Of a DNA stretch of 64,000 nt, positions 35,232 to 43,312 are shown piece by piece. Under the pieces are notes generated by a model. The model ran no database searches. It was not told the DNA's origin and saw nothing but the letters and a program-made list of their open reading frames with translations. The DNA lies in assembly GCF_003217575.1 (NCBI RefSeq), contig NZ_QJTC01000017.1, forward strand, positions 1-64,000, in the 5' to 3' direction. The first letter of the stretch is position 1, and every line of letters starts with the position of its first letter. The stretch comes from Xylophilus ampelinus. GTDB lineage: Bacteria; Pseudomonadota; Gammaproteobacteria; Burkholderiales; Burkholderiaceae_C. The position numbers and the translations under genes are program-made.

Positions 35232-37817
35232 ATGGAAATCTCCCGCATTCGCGCGCTGCGCGGCCCGAACCTCTGGAGCCGCCACATCTCGATCGAAGCG
35301 ATCGTCACCTGCCCGCCCGACCGCAGCACCATCGCCCACGTGCCGGGCTTCGAGGCCCGGGCCCGTGCGTTGTTCCCGGCCATCGGCGCGCTGCGCCACG
35401 CGGGCCACGGCGGGCCTGTGTCGCTCGCCTCGGTGATGGGCGCCGCGGCGCTCGCCCTGCAGGCCGAAGCCGGCTGCCCGGTGACCTTCTGCCGCACCGC
35501 CGACACGACCGATGCCGGCGTTCACCAGGTGGTGGTGCAGTACAGCGAAGAGGCCGTCGGCCGCCGCGCCTTCGCGCTGGCCCACGCCCTGGTGCAGGCC
35601 GCCATCGCCGACACCGCCTTCGACGTGAAGGCCGCCATCGCCGAGCTGCGCGAGCTGGACGAATCCGAGCGCCTGGGCCCGAGCACCGGCTGCATCGTCG
35701 AGGCGGGCGTGGCCCGCGGCATTCCCTACCGGCGCCTCACCCAGGGCAGCCTGGTGCAGTTCGGCTGGGGCTCCAAACAGCGCCGCATCCAGGCGGCCGA
35801 GCTGGACACGACCAGCGCGGTGTCGGAATCGATCGCCCAGGACAAGGACCTGACCAAGACCCTGCTGCACGCGGCCGGCGTGCCGGTGCCGCGGGGTCGA
35901 CCCGCCACCTCGGCCGAAGACGGCTGGGCCGCGGCGCTGGAGATCGGCCTGCCGGTGGTTGTCAAGCCGCAGGACGGCAACCAGGGCAAGGGCGTCACCG
36001 TCAACCTGGTCGACCGCGACCACATGGACATCGCCTTCAAGGCCGCGGCCGAATACGGCGACGTGATCGTCGAGCGCTTCCTGCCCGGCTACGACTTCCG
36101 GCTCCTGGTGGTGGGCGACAGGATGGTCGCCGCCTCGCGCCGCGACCCGCCGCAGGTGATCGGCGACGGCACCCACACGGTGCGCGAGCTGGTCGAGGAG
36201 GTGAACCGCGACCCGCGCCGCGGCGACGGCCATGCCACCTCGCTCACCAAGATCCGCTTCGACGACATCGCGGTACTGCGCCTCTCGACCCAGGGCCTGC
36301 TGCCCGAATCGGTGCCGGCGCGCGGCCAGCGGGTGGTGCTGCGCAACAACGCCAACCTCTCGACCGGCGGCACCGCCACCGACGTGACCGACGACGTGCA
36401 CCCCGAGGTCGCGGCCCGCGCCGTGGCCGCGGCCCGGATGGTGGGCCTGCACATCTGCGGCGTCGACGTGGTCTGCGAGACGGTGCTGAAACCGCTCGAG
36501 GAGCAGAGCGGCGGCATCGTCGAGGTCAACGCCGCGCCCGGGCTGCGGATGCACACCTCGCCCTCCTACGGCAAGCCGCGCGCGATCGGCGACGCGATGA
36601 TCGGCGAGCTGTTCGCGCCCGGCGACGACGGCCGCATCCCGGTGGTGGCCGTCACCGGCACCAACGGCAAGACCACCGCCACCCGGCTCATCGCCCACAT
36701 CGTGGCCGCCAGCGGCCTGCGGGTGGGCATGACCAACACCGACGGCGTCTACGTCGACGGCCGCCAGACCGACAGCGGCGATTGCAGCGGCCCGAAGAGC
36801 GCCCGCAACGTGCTGCTGCACCCCCATGCCGACGCGGCGGTGTTCGAGGTGGCCCGCGGCGGCATACTGCGCGAGGGCCTGGGCTTCGACCGCTGCCAGG
36901 TGGCGGTGATGACCAACGTGGGCGCAGGCGACCACCTGGGACTGAACTACATCACCACCGTCGAGGACCTGGCGGTCATCAAGCGGGTGGTGGTGCAGAA
37001 CGTGGCGCCCGGCGGCTACGCGGTGCTGAACGCCGCCGACCCGATCGTGGTGGCGATGGCGCCCACCTGCCCCGGCGAGGTGATCTTCTTCGGTGCCGAC
37101 CGCCGCAGGCCGACCATGGCCACCCACCGCGCCCAGGGCAAGCGCACCGTGTACGTCGATGCCGACACCCTGGTCGCCGCCGAAGGCATGTGGCGCGAGA
37201 CGGTGCCGCTGCGCGACATTCCGCTGACCCGCAACGGCACGATCGGCTTCCAGGTCGAGAACGCGATGGCCGCGGTGGCCGCCTGCTGGGCGCTGGGCCT
37301 GGGCTGGGACGTGATCCGCAGCGGCCTGGCGAGCTTCGTCAACGACAGCAGCAACGCGCCCGGCCGCTTCAACGTGATGGACTACCGCGGCGCCACGGTG
37401 ATCGCCGACTACGGCCACAACCCCGACGCGATGCGGGCCCTGGTCGCCGCCGTCGACGCGATGCCGGCGAACCGCCGCTCGGTCGTGATCAGCGGTGCCG
37501 GCGACCGCCGCGACGAGGACATCCGTGAGCAGACAGCGATCCTGGGCGCGGCCTTCGACGACGTGCTGCTGTACCAGGACGCCGCCCAGCGCGGCCGGGC
37601 CGACGGCGAGGTGACGGCCCTGCTGCGCGAGGGCCTGCAGGGCGCCGCGCGCACCCGGCATGTGGACGAGATCCGGGGCGAGTTCGTCGCGATCGACACC
37701 GCGCTGGCCCGCCTGGCGCCCGGAGACCTGTGCCTGGTGCTGGTGGACCAGGTGGAAGAGGCGCTGGCCCACCTCGCCGCGCGTATCGCCGAGCCCGCGG
37801 CGGTGCCGGCGGGCTGA
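35232..37817 (+). CDS. cphA: cyanophycin synthetase
   Basis: 861 residues, full CphA architecture: N-terminal domain (ISRIRALRGPNLWSRH), ATP-grasp domain (LGPSTGCIVEAG, KDLTKTLLHAAGVPVPRG, GLPVVVKPQDGNQGKGVTVN, VEVNAAPGLRMH) and a Mur-ligase-like domain with an intact P-loop VTGTNGKTTATRLIAH (about residue 476), VFEVARGGILREGLGFDRC, VMTNVGAGDHLG, and the C-terminal YGHNPDAMRAL. Makes the nitrogen reserve polymer cyanophycin in the cytoplasm. Start at MEISRIRALRG with an ATG 43 bp after the upstream paralogue, probably one transcript. No cyanophycinase gene is in the window. Confidence 0.96.
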   Translation: MEISRIRALRGPNLWSRHISIEAIVTCPPDRSTIAHVPGFEARARALFPAIGALRHAGHGGPVSLASVMGAAALALQAEAGCPVTFCRTADTTDAGVHQVVVQYSEEAVGRRAFALAHALVQAAIADTAFDVKAAIAELRELDESERLGPSTGCIVEAGVARGIPYRRLTQGSLVQFGWGSKQRRIQAAELDTTSAVSESIAQDKDLTKTLLHAAGVPVPRGRPATSAEDGWAAALEIGLPVVVKPQDGNQGKGVTVNLVDRDHMDIAFKAAAEYGDVIVERFLPGYDFRLLVVGDRMVAASRRDPPQVIGDGTHTVRELVEEVNRDPRRGDGHATSLTKIRFDDIAVLRLSTQGLLPESVPARGQRVVLRNNANLSTGGTATDVTDDVHPEVAARAVAAARMVGLHICGVDVVCETVLKPLEEQSGGIVEVNAAPGLRMHTSPSYGKPRAIGDAMIGELFAPGDDGRIPVVAVTGTNGKTTATRLIAHIVAASGLRVGMTNTDGVYVDGRQTDSGDCSGPKSARNVLLHPHADAAVFEVARGGILREGLGFDRCQVAVMTNVGAGDHLGLNYITTVEDLAVIKRVVVQNVAPGGYAVLNAADPIVVAMAPTCPGEVIFFGADRRRPTMATHRAQGKRTVYVDADTLVAAEGMWRETVPLRDIPLTRNGTIGFQVENAMAAVAACWALGLGWDVIRSGLASFVNDSSNAPGRFNVMDYRGATVIADYGHNPDAMRALVAAVDAMPANRRSVVISGAGDRRDEDIREQTAILGAAFDDVLLYQDAAQRGRADGEVTALLREGLQGAARTRHVDEIRGEFVAIDTALARLAPGDLCLVLVDQVEEALAHLAARIAEPAAVPAG

Positions 37818-38220
37818 GGCGCCATGGCCCGCTGATGGGTTCAGGGCCGTGGTGGCACGCCGACATGTCCATGGTCATCGGCACACCCGGGTCCGGCCCC
37901 CCTTGCCACGCCGACGTCGCGGCATGGCCGGGCGGCCGGATCGTCCGACACCCGAATTTTCGAATGGAAAAGGTCTGCAGCCGGCAAAAAGCGCCGACCT
38001 TTAGCTATCATTTATGCAGCAATCGGCCTTTGCTCCACCAGATCACATCTTGATGCCCGACGCCTGCATCACCGCATCCACCGCACGGCTGCGCAGCCGG
38101 CCCGCATCTTCGGGGTGTCGGCGGGGGTGCTGCCGATCATGGCCGGCCCGGCCGTCGCGAAACGTCGGAGCACCGCCGAAACGGACCGTGGAGCCGCGGT
38201 CGTGCCGGCGGCGGCACCCG
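37818..38220. other. gene-free stretch after cphA
   Basis: 403 bp. It holds interspersed element copy 8. On the leftward strand a frame ends RAVDAVMQASGIKM at 38043, which could be a gene remnant, but I see no family match and no start with a ribosome binding site. No clear terminator for cphA was found. Confidence 0.4.
37956..38014 (-). repeat. 65-bp interspersed element, copy 8
   Basis: Read leftward: GCTGCATAAATGATAGCTAA, GGTCGGCGCTTTT, CCGGCTGCAGACC, CTTTTCCATTCGAAAA. Well conserved against copies 3 and 7. Confidence 0.8.
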
Positions 38221-39144
38221 TCAGGAAGTGCCGGCCGTCCGCTCGGCCGGTGGCGCGGGCTCCGGCACGGATTCGGCCGGCTCGGCTTTCGCGCGCAGCA
38301 CCGCGCCGATCTCGGCACCGAAGATCAGGGTGGTCGCGCTGATGTAGAGGAACACCAGCGTCGCCACCACCCCGGCGAAGCTGCCGTACACCAGCGCCAG
38401 CTTGCCGGCCGAGCGCAGCGTGGTCGACAGCGTGGCCGCCGCGCCCACCCACAGGGCCGCGCCCACCACCGCGCCGGGGACCACCGTGCGCAGCCGCTGG
38501 CGCACGTCGGGCAGCCAGCCGTAGAGCAGCGCGTACAGCAGCGTCAGCGCCAGGAAGGCCACTCCGTAGCGCACGCTGTTGCGCAGCCAGAGCGCCTCCG
38601 CGCCGGTGGCATTGGCATCGACCAGCCGCCAGAGATACGGCATCACGATCACCGAGCTGAAGGCCGCGACCACGCCGCCGCCCACCACCACGGTGAACAG
38701 CGTGACCTTGATCCGCGCCTTCCAGAACGGCAGGCCGCGCTCGATGCCGTAGGAACGGTTGAGCGCGGTGCGCACCGCCTGCATGCCCGACGACGCGGTC
38801 CACAGCGTGACCAGCAGGCCGATGGTCAGCAGCGCCTGGTTGCGCTGCGCCAGCACCTCGTCGATCACCGGCTGCACCGCCTCGCGCACCACCTGCGGCG
38901 CATAGCCCATCACCCGCCCCGCCATCGCCGCCGCGTCGCCCGGCTGCCCGATGTAGCCGGCCGCGGCCGACACCAGCAGCAGCAAGGGAAACATCGCCAG
39001 CACCGACGAGAACGCCATGCTGCCCGCCTGGTTGGCGCTCTGGTGCAACACGTAGTTGCGGACGGCGAGCAGCAGGACGCCGAGGATGGGCGTGGCGAAG
39101 GCACCGTCGCGCAGGTGGGCCAGGGTGGTGGAGAGGCGGCTCAT
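38221..39144 (-). CDS. YihY/UPF0761 family inner-membrane protein
   Basis: 307 residues with about six hydrophobic helices (GSMAFSSVLAMFPLLLLVSA, ALLTIGLLVTLWTASSGMQA, VTLFTVVVGGGVVAAFSSVI, VAFLALTLLYALLYGWLPD, VPGAVVGAALWVGAAATLST, LVYGSFAGVVATLVFLYISA), the layout of the YihY/BrkB family once mislabelled ribonuclease BN. Conserved blocks AVRTALNRSYGIERGLPFWK and YLWRLVDANATGAEA support this. Cytoplasmic tail is Glu/Pro/Ala-rich. Function of the family is unsettled. Start at MSRLSTTLAHL. It stands alone, 320 bp downstream of the effector-like gene, in the same direction. Confidence 0.9.
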   Translation of the reverse strand: MSRLSTTLAHLRDGAFATPILGVLLLAVRNYVLHQSANQAGSMAFSSVLAMFPLLLLVSAAAGYIGQPGDAAAMAGRVMGYAPQVVREAVQPVIDEVLAQRNQALLTIGLLVTLWTASSGMQAVRTALNRSYGIERGLPFWKARIKVTLFTVVVGGGVVAAFSSVIVMPYLWRLVDANATGAEALWLRNSVRYGVAFLALTLLYALLYGWLPDVRQRLRTVVPGAVVGAALWVGAAATLSTTLRSAGKLALVYGSFAGVVATLVFLYISATTLIFGAEIGAVLRAKAEPAESVPEPAPPAERTAGTS

Positions 39145-39464
39145 GGGGCGGGATGCGCGCGCATGGCGTGCGGGCGGCACGGTGCAGTCGTGCAGCACAT
39201 CCTGTGCGGCATGGCGCAACCGGGAACGACGAGGCAAGTTGCGAAGGCCATGGGCGAGAAAGGGACGGGCGTTGATCGAACAGCCATCCTACAAGGCGGC
39301 AACCCTGCAGATGCGTACGCCAACCGCCCGCCCCGGCGCCACCCGTGTCCGACGCCGGGCCGGCACGCCGGCCACCAACGCGCTCTGGCCGTTTCGCGCC
39401 GGCAGCATGCGGAGCACCGCCTGCGCCGCGCCGGCCGGGCCGCCGCCGCCGTGCAGCGCTGCTG
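39145..39464. other. gene-free stretch between the YihY gene and the C58 protease gene
   Basis: 320 bp, G+C-rich again in contrast to the adjoining protease gene. No supported frame, terminator or repeat copy was found. A GCAAC/GTTGC pair around 39240 is too weak to call. Confidence 0.4.
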
Positions 39465-40337
39465 TCAGGAGATCGTCTGCGTCGTGATCGTCGTCAGGTA
39501 TTGCCCGTTGGGATATCGGTAGCGGTTGCCGAGACTTTGCAGCAGCGATGTCATCTCGGCTGAGCTAGCGGTGAATTCGCCATAGTTGGGATCGAAGAGC
39601 GTGGTTATTCCATTCGACGCGGACGTCGCGACCGTGTGCGCTTCACCGCCAGCGAAGTAAAGGCTGAGCAGGTGCTTCGAATCCTCTCGCGTGATATTTT
39701 TGACCAGTCGCGAAAGGCTCGAAGGCTTGCCGAACTCGTATTTTTTGACCTCTTCGGACGGTGTCAAACCGGCCTCGTGGAACATGGTGTTCAGGGCCCG
39801 CAGATCCGCTTCGGCCGAGGTTGCTCCCTGGTGCCGGAGGGAACGCTTGAGGTCCTGGTAGTGCTGCTGCTGCGCGGCAGCAACGGCGTGGTTTTCCCGT
39901 TCGGGCATCAACGCGGTCATCCGATCCGAAGCCCCGTTGCCGAGGCCGAGGAGCCACTGCGCCGTCAGGCCGACACAGATGCCATGCACATTCGCCCCGG
40001 CCAGTTCATCCGTTCTGTAGTCGAAGACAGAGGTGCTGTGCCGGGCCGGAGAGCCCGGGCTGGAGCTGGAACTGGCGGAGCTGGAACTGTCGGCATACGG
40101 CTTGCTTGCACAGCCGCCGGTTTTGTCGGGCAGTATTCCAATGCGCGACCGACCGCGAGGCACAATCGCAAGCCCTAATGCAGGCAGTGCCTGCGAAAGC
40201 TTCGGAAAAGACCGCAGGGCCCCTGGTGCGCTTTCACTTGCCCCCGGGACTTGCGCAGAGAGATCCAGCACCGGACCGTCGAGGGGATATCCGACAGGGT
40301 GCGCAGTTGAAAGGCTACCGAGAATGCAATCGTCCAT
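39465..40337 (-). CDS. YopT/AvrPphB-type cysteine protease (peptidase C58), putative type III effector
   Basis: 290 residues. The catalytic triad of the C58 family is visible: Cys121 in NVHGICVGLTAQW, His234 in GGEAHTVATS and Asp249 in TTLFDPNYGEF; spacings Cys-His 113 and His-Asp 15 are close to those known for AvrPphB (114 and 15). Relatives are injected by type III secretion and cleave host kinases or prenylated GTPases. Before the protease domain lies DKT-GGCASK (71-79), resembling the self-cleavage/acylation sites of AvrPphB (GDK-GCAS) and NopT (DKM-GCCA), then a Ser-rich linker. The ATG has GAGG eight bases upstream, and a perfect PIP box lies 69 bp upstream. Base composition is visibly lower in G+C than its neighbours, suggesting acquisition. 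No signal peptide. No secretion-system or chaperone gene is nearby. Confidence 0.85.
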   Translation of the reverse strand: MDDCILGSLSTAHPVGYPLDGPVLDLSAQVPGASESAPGALRSFPKLSQALPALGLAIVPRGRSRIGILPDKTGGCASKPYADSSSSASSSSSPGSPARHSTSVFDYRTDELAGANVHGICVGLTAQWLLGLGNGASDRMTALMPERENHAVAAAQQQHYQDLKRSLRHQGATSAEADLRALNTMFHEAGLTPSEEVKKYEFGKPSSLSRLVKNITREDSKHLLSLYFAGGEAHTVATSASNGITTLFDPNYGEFTASSAEMTSLLQSLGNRYRYPNGQYLTTITTQTIS

Positions 40338-40405
40338 GGCGTGAACCTCGCGACTGGAAATGGGGCTCGATTTCAAGTCGGTCTCGGATGAAATCCCGGG
40401 AGATC

Positions 40406-40430
40406 GCGAAGCGTTCGACGGACGTGCGAA
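40406..40430 (-). promoter_or_regulatory. perfect PIP box (HrpB/HrpX-type activator site)
   Basis: Read leftward: TTCGC, 15 bases, TTCGC, the plant-inducible-promoter box used by HrpX (Xanthomonas) and HrpB (Ralstonia) type regulators. A -10-like TGAAAT (40370-40375 leftward) begins 31 bases after the box, matching the usual 30-32 spacing although it fits the YANNNT consensus imperfectly. The ATG of the C58 protease follows 33 bp later. Confidence 0.75.
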
Positions 40431-40510
40431 GAAGCCGTGGTGAACAAACCGTCGCGGCCGTCGGTCGGTGTAGGACGTGTCTCCGAGCGCCTGCGGATAA
40501 TCTCCCCCCG

Positions 40511-41158
40511 ATGACCCCTTCCCGCACTCTTCGGCTTGCAGCCCCATTCCGGCGCCGCACGGCGCTGTCCACCGTCGCGGCATGGCTGCTGGCACGTGCC
40601 GCGGACGCCCAACCGGCAGCACCGTCGCAAGAAACCGTCTGGCCCCGCGATCGCGCCGTGCCCGGCGGCGTCGCCCACCTCTCGCTGGGCCCTGCCGCCG
40701 CACGGCCGGTGGCCCAGAGCGGCGAGGTTCCCCTGCTAGTGCTGGGCGATCCGATCGAGTGGACCGCGCTCGTCGGCATTCCGCTGGCCGCAGCGCCCGG
40801 CACCGCCGAGATCGCAGTGGCCGACGCGCACGGCACGGCGCCGCGGCGCATCGCCTACCGCATCGCGGCCAAGCGCTATGTCGAGCAGCGCCTGCAGGTC
40901 GCGCCCGGCACCGTCGACCTTTCGCCCGAGAACCAAGCCCGCTACGAGCGGGAGCGCGCCCACCTCGCGACGGTGATGGCCCGCTTCACCGAGCCGCTGC
41001 CACGCGAATTGCAGATGCGGGTGCCGGTGCCCGGCCGGCGCTCCAGCTCGTTCGGCCTGCGACGGGTGTTCAACGGCCAGGCGCGCAATCCGCACAGCGG
41101 CATGGACATCGCCGCGTCCACCGGTACGCCGATGGCGGCGCTGTTCATCGCGGGGTGA
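40511..41158 (+). pseudogene. M23-family peptidase, truncated in the catalytic domain
   Basis: 215 codons remain. The product has a signal peptide (TALSTVAAWLLARAADAQ) and the first half of a periplasmic peptidoglycan endopeptidase: RELQMRVPVPGRRSSSFGLR and the first zinc ligands in NPHSGMDIAASTGTPMAA. Right after GTPMAA the frame turns to LFIAG and stops, so the rest of the beta-sheet domain with the essential HxH zinc motif is missing. A 10-bp direct repeat GGTGACCCGC (41154-41163, 41172-41181) marks the break, consistent with a deletion. The deletion point lies 28 bp from the end of the convergent echA-like gene. Start at MTPSRTLRL; catalytically dead if made. Confidence 0.82.
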
Positions 41159-41185
41159 CCCGCCATCGGCAGGTGACCCGCGCGG

Positions 41186-41971
41186 TCAGCAGTTGCTGAA
41201 ATCCGGCTTGCGTTTCGCCATGAACGCACTGAACGCTTCCTTGGCTGCCGGCTCCTGCAGCATGCGGCCGAACACCGCGCCTTCGTCGCGGATCTGCTGG
41301 GCGACGAGGGCGGCTTGGCCCTGCTTCATCAGGCGCTTGGTGGCGACCAGGGCGCTGAGCGGCTTGGCCGCCAGCTTCTTCGCCTGGGCCTGGGCGATGC
41401 CGTTGACCTCGGTGGGAGGGACCACGCGGTTGACCAGGCCGACTTCCAGCGCGGCCTCGGCCATGAAAGGCTCGCCCAGCAGCAGCGCCTCGGCCGCGCG
41501 GTGGTAGCCGAACATCTGCGGCAGCAGCAGGCTGGAGCCGCCCTCGGCGCAGACGCCCAAGTTGACGAAGGGCAGCGAGAAGGCGGCGTTGTCGCCGGCG
41601 TAGACCAGGTCGCAGTGCAGCAGCATCGTGGTGCCGATGCCGACGGCCGGGCCGCAGACGGCGGCGATCAGCGGCTTGGAGAAGCCGGCGATGCCGTGCA
41701 GGAACCGGAAGACCGGCGAGGTGTCGGGGTCTTCCGACGGCGCCTGGCCGCCGGCCGACGCGGCCAGGAAATCGGCGATGTCGTTGCCGGCGCTGAAGAT
41801 GGCGGTGTCGCCCTGCAGCACCACCACGCGCACGGCGGTGTCGGCATCGGCGGCCTGCAGCGCCTCGGCCAGCGCGGTGTACATCGCGCGGGTGATCGAG
41901 TTCTTCTTGTCGGGGCGGTTGAGGGTGAGCGTGGTGACGCCCGCTTCGGTGTAGATCAGGATGTCGCTCAT
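41186..41971 (-). CDS. enoyl-CoA hydratase/isomerase family protein
   Basis: 261 residues of the crotonase fold. TLTLNRPDKKNSITRAMY opens the domain; the oxyanion-hole segments are FSAGNDIADFLAAS and CGPAVGIGTTMLLHCDLVYA; AAFSLPFVNLGVCAEGGSSL carries the position of the catalytic-type residues, with an E in CAEGGSS. It acts in fatty-acid beta-oxidation, hydrating enoyl-CoA or shifting its double bond. Last gene of the leftward operon with thiolase, 3-hydroxyacyl-CoA dehydrogenase, acyl-CoA dehydrogenase and TetR regulator. 144 bp separate it from the thiolase gene. Confidence 0.92.
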   Translation of the reverse strand: MSDILIYTEAGVTTLTLNRPDKKNSITRAMYTALAEALQAADADTAVRVVVLQGDTAIFSAGNDIADFLAASAGGQAPSEDPDTSPVFRFLHGIAGFSKPLIAAVCGPAVGIGTTMLLHCDLVYAGDNAAFSLPFVNLGVCAEGGSSLLLPQMFGYHRAAEALLLGEPFMAEAALEVGLVNRVVPPTEVNGIAQAQAKKLAAKPLSALVATKRLMKQGQAALVAQQIRDEGAVFGRMLQEPAAKEAFSAFMAKRKPDFSNC

Positions 41972-42115
41972 GGGGGCTCCTTGGGATGCGGGATGGGGAT
42001 GCCGGGCCTGCCGTGGCGCACCGGCCGGTGCGGACCGGACTGCGAGGGGCGAAGACGCACGCCGGCGCGGCCAGGACCTGCGACGCGGCGTCGGAGGGTG
42101 CGTAGGGTACCCCGG

Positions 42116-43312
42116 TCAAACCCGCTCGAAGATGCCGGCCGCGCCCTGGCCCATGCCGACGCACATCGTGACCATGCCGTACTTGAGCTGCTCGCGGCGC
42201 AGCGCATGCACGACGGTGGCCGCGCGGATCGCACCGGTGGCGCCCAGCGGATGGCCCAGCGCGATCGCGCCGCCCATCGGGTTGACCTTGGCCGGGTCCA
42301 GCCCCAGCGTGTCGAGCACCGCCAGCGACTGCGCGGCGAAGGCCTCGTTCAGCTCGAACCAGTCGATGTCCTGCTGCTGCAGGCCGGCGTAGCGCAGCGC
42401 GGCCGGGATCGCCTCGATGGGGCCGATGCCCATGACCGCGGGCGGCACGCCCTTGCTGGCGAAGCTGACGAAGCGCGCCAGCGGCGTGAGCCCGAAGCGC
42501 TGCACCGCCGCGCCGCTGGCCAGCACCAGCACGCCGGCGCCGTCGGAGGTCTGCGAGCTGTTGCCGGCGGTCACCGTGCCGCGAGCCGAGAACACGGTGC
42601 GCAGCCTGCCCAGGCCTTCGAGGCTGGTGTCGGGGCGGACGCCCTCGTCCAGGCCGACGGTGCGGGTCTTGAAGGTCACCTCGCCCGTGTCCAGGTCGGG
42701 CGTGCGGTCGGTCACCTCGATCGGGGTGATCTCGTCGGCGAACGCGCCCGCGGCCTGCGCGGCCAGCCCGCGCTGGTGGGATTGCAGCGCGAAGGCGTCC
42801 TGCGCGTCGCGCGACACCTTCCACTGCTGCGCCACCTTCTCGGCCGTCAGCCCCATGCCGTACGCGATGCCCACGTCGCCGTCGCGCGCGAAGATCGAGG
42901 GCGAGAGCGAGGGCGCGTTGCCCATCATCGGCACCATGCTCATGCTCTCGACGCCGGCGGCGATCATCACCTCGGCCTCGCCCACGCGGATGCGGTCGGC
43001 CGCCATCTGCACCGCCGACAGGCCCGACGCGCAGAAGCGGTTGACGGTGACGCCGCCGACGCTGGTCGGCAGCCCGGCCAGCACGGCGGCGATGCGGGCC
43101 ACGTTGAGGCCCTGCTGCGCTTCGGGGATCGCGCAGCCGCAGACGATGTCCTCGATGGCCGCCGGGTCCAGGCCCGGGACCTGGGCCAGCGCGGCTTTCA
43201 GCGTGGTGGCCAGCAGGTCGTCCGGCCGGGTGTTGCGGAAGAAGCCGCGGTGCGATTTGCCGATCGGCGTGCGGGTGGCGGCGACGATGTAGGCGTCTTG
43301 GACTTGTTTCAT
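42116..43312 (-). CDS. fadA: acetyl-CoA C-acyltransferase (3-ketoacyl-CoA thiolase)
   Basis: 398 residues. Thiolase active-site cysteine in NRFCASGLSAVQMAADRI (Cys near residue 90), NEAFAAQSLAV with the catalytic histidine region GGAIALGHPLGATGAIR, and the C-terminal cysteine in MVTMCVGMGQGAAGIFE. Performs the last, thiolytic step of beta-oxidation, releasing acetyl-CoA. The ATG overlaps the stop of the upstream DUF559-type frame (ATGA). Paired with the FadB-like dehydrogenase encoded upstream. Symbol assigned by family and context. Confidence 0.94.
   Translation of the reverse strand: MKQVQDAYIVAATRTPIGKSHRGFFRNTRPDDLLATTLKAALAQVPGLDPAAIEDIVCGCAIPEAQQGLNVARIAAVLAGLPTSVGGVTVNRFCASGLSAVQMAADRIRVGEAEVMIAAGVESMSMVPMMGNAPSLSPSIFARDGDVGIAYGMGLTAEKVAQQWKVSRDAQDAFALQSHQRGLAAQAAGAFADEITPIEVTDRTPDLDTGEVTFKTRTVGLDEGVRPDTSLEGLGRLRTVFSARGTVTAGNSSQTSDGAGVLVLASGAAVQRFGLTPLARFVSFASKGVPPAVMGIGPIEAIPAALRYAGLQQQDIDWFELNEAFAAQSLAVLDTLGLDPAKVNPMGGAIALGHPLGATGAIRAATVVHALRREQLKYGMVTMCVGMGQGAAGIFERV

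Noticed and set aside
38043..38318. Leftward frame of about 91 codons ending RAVDAVMQASGIKM
   Set aside because: It is arginine-rich out-of-frame-like sequence overlapping the YihY gene on the same strand. Only the last residues look protein-like, and there is no start or family match.
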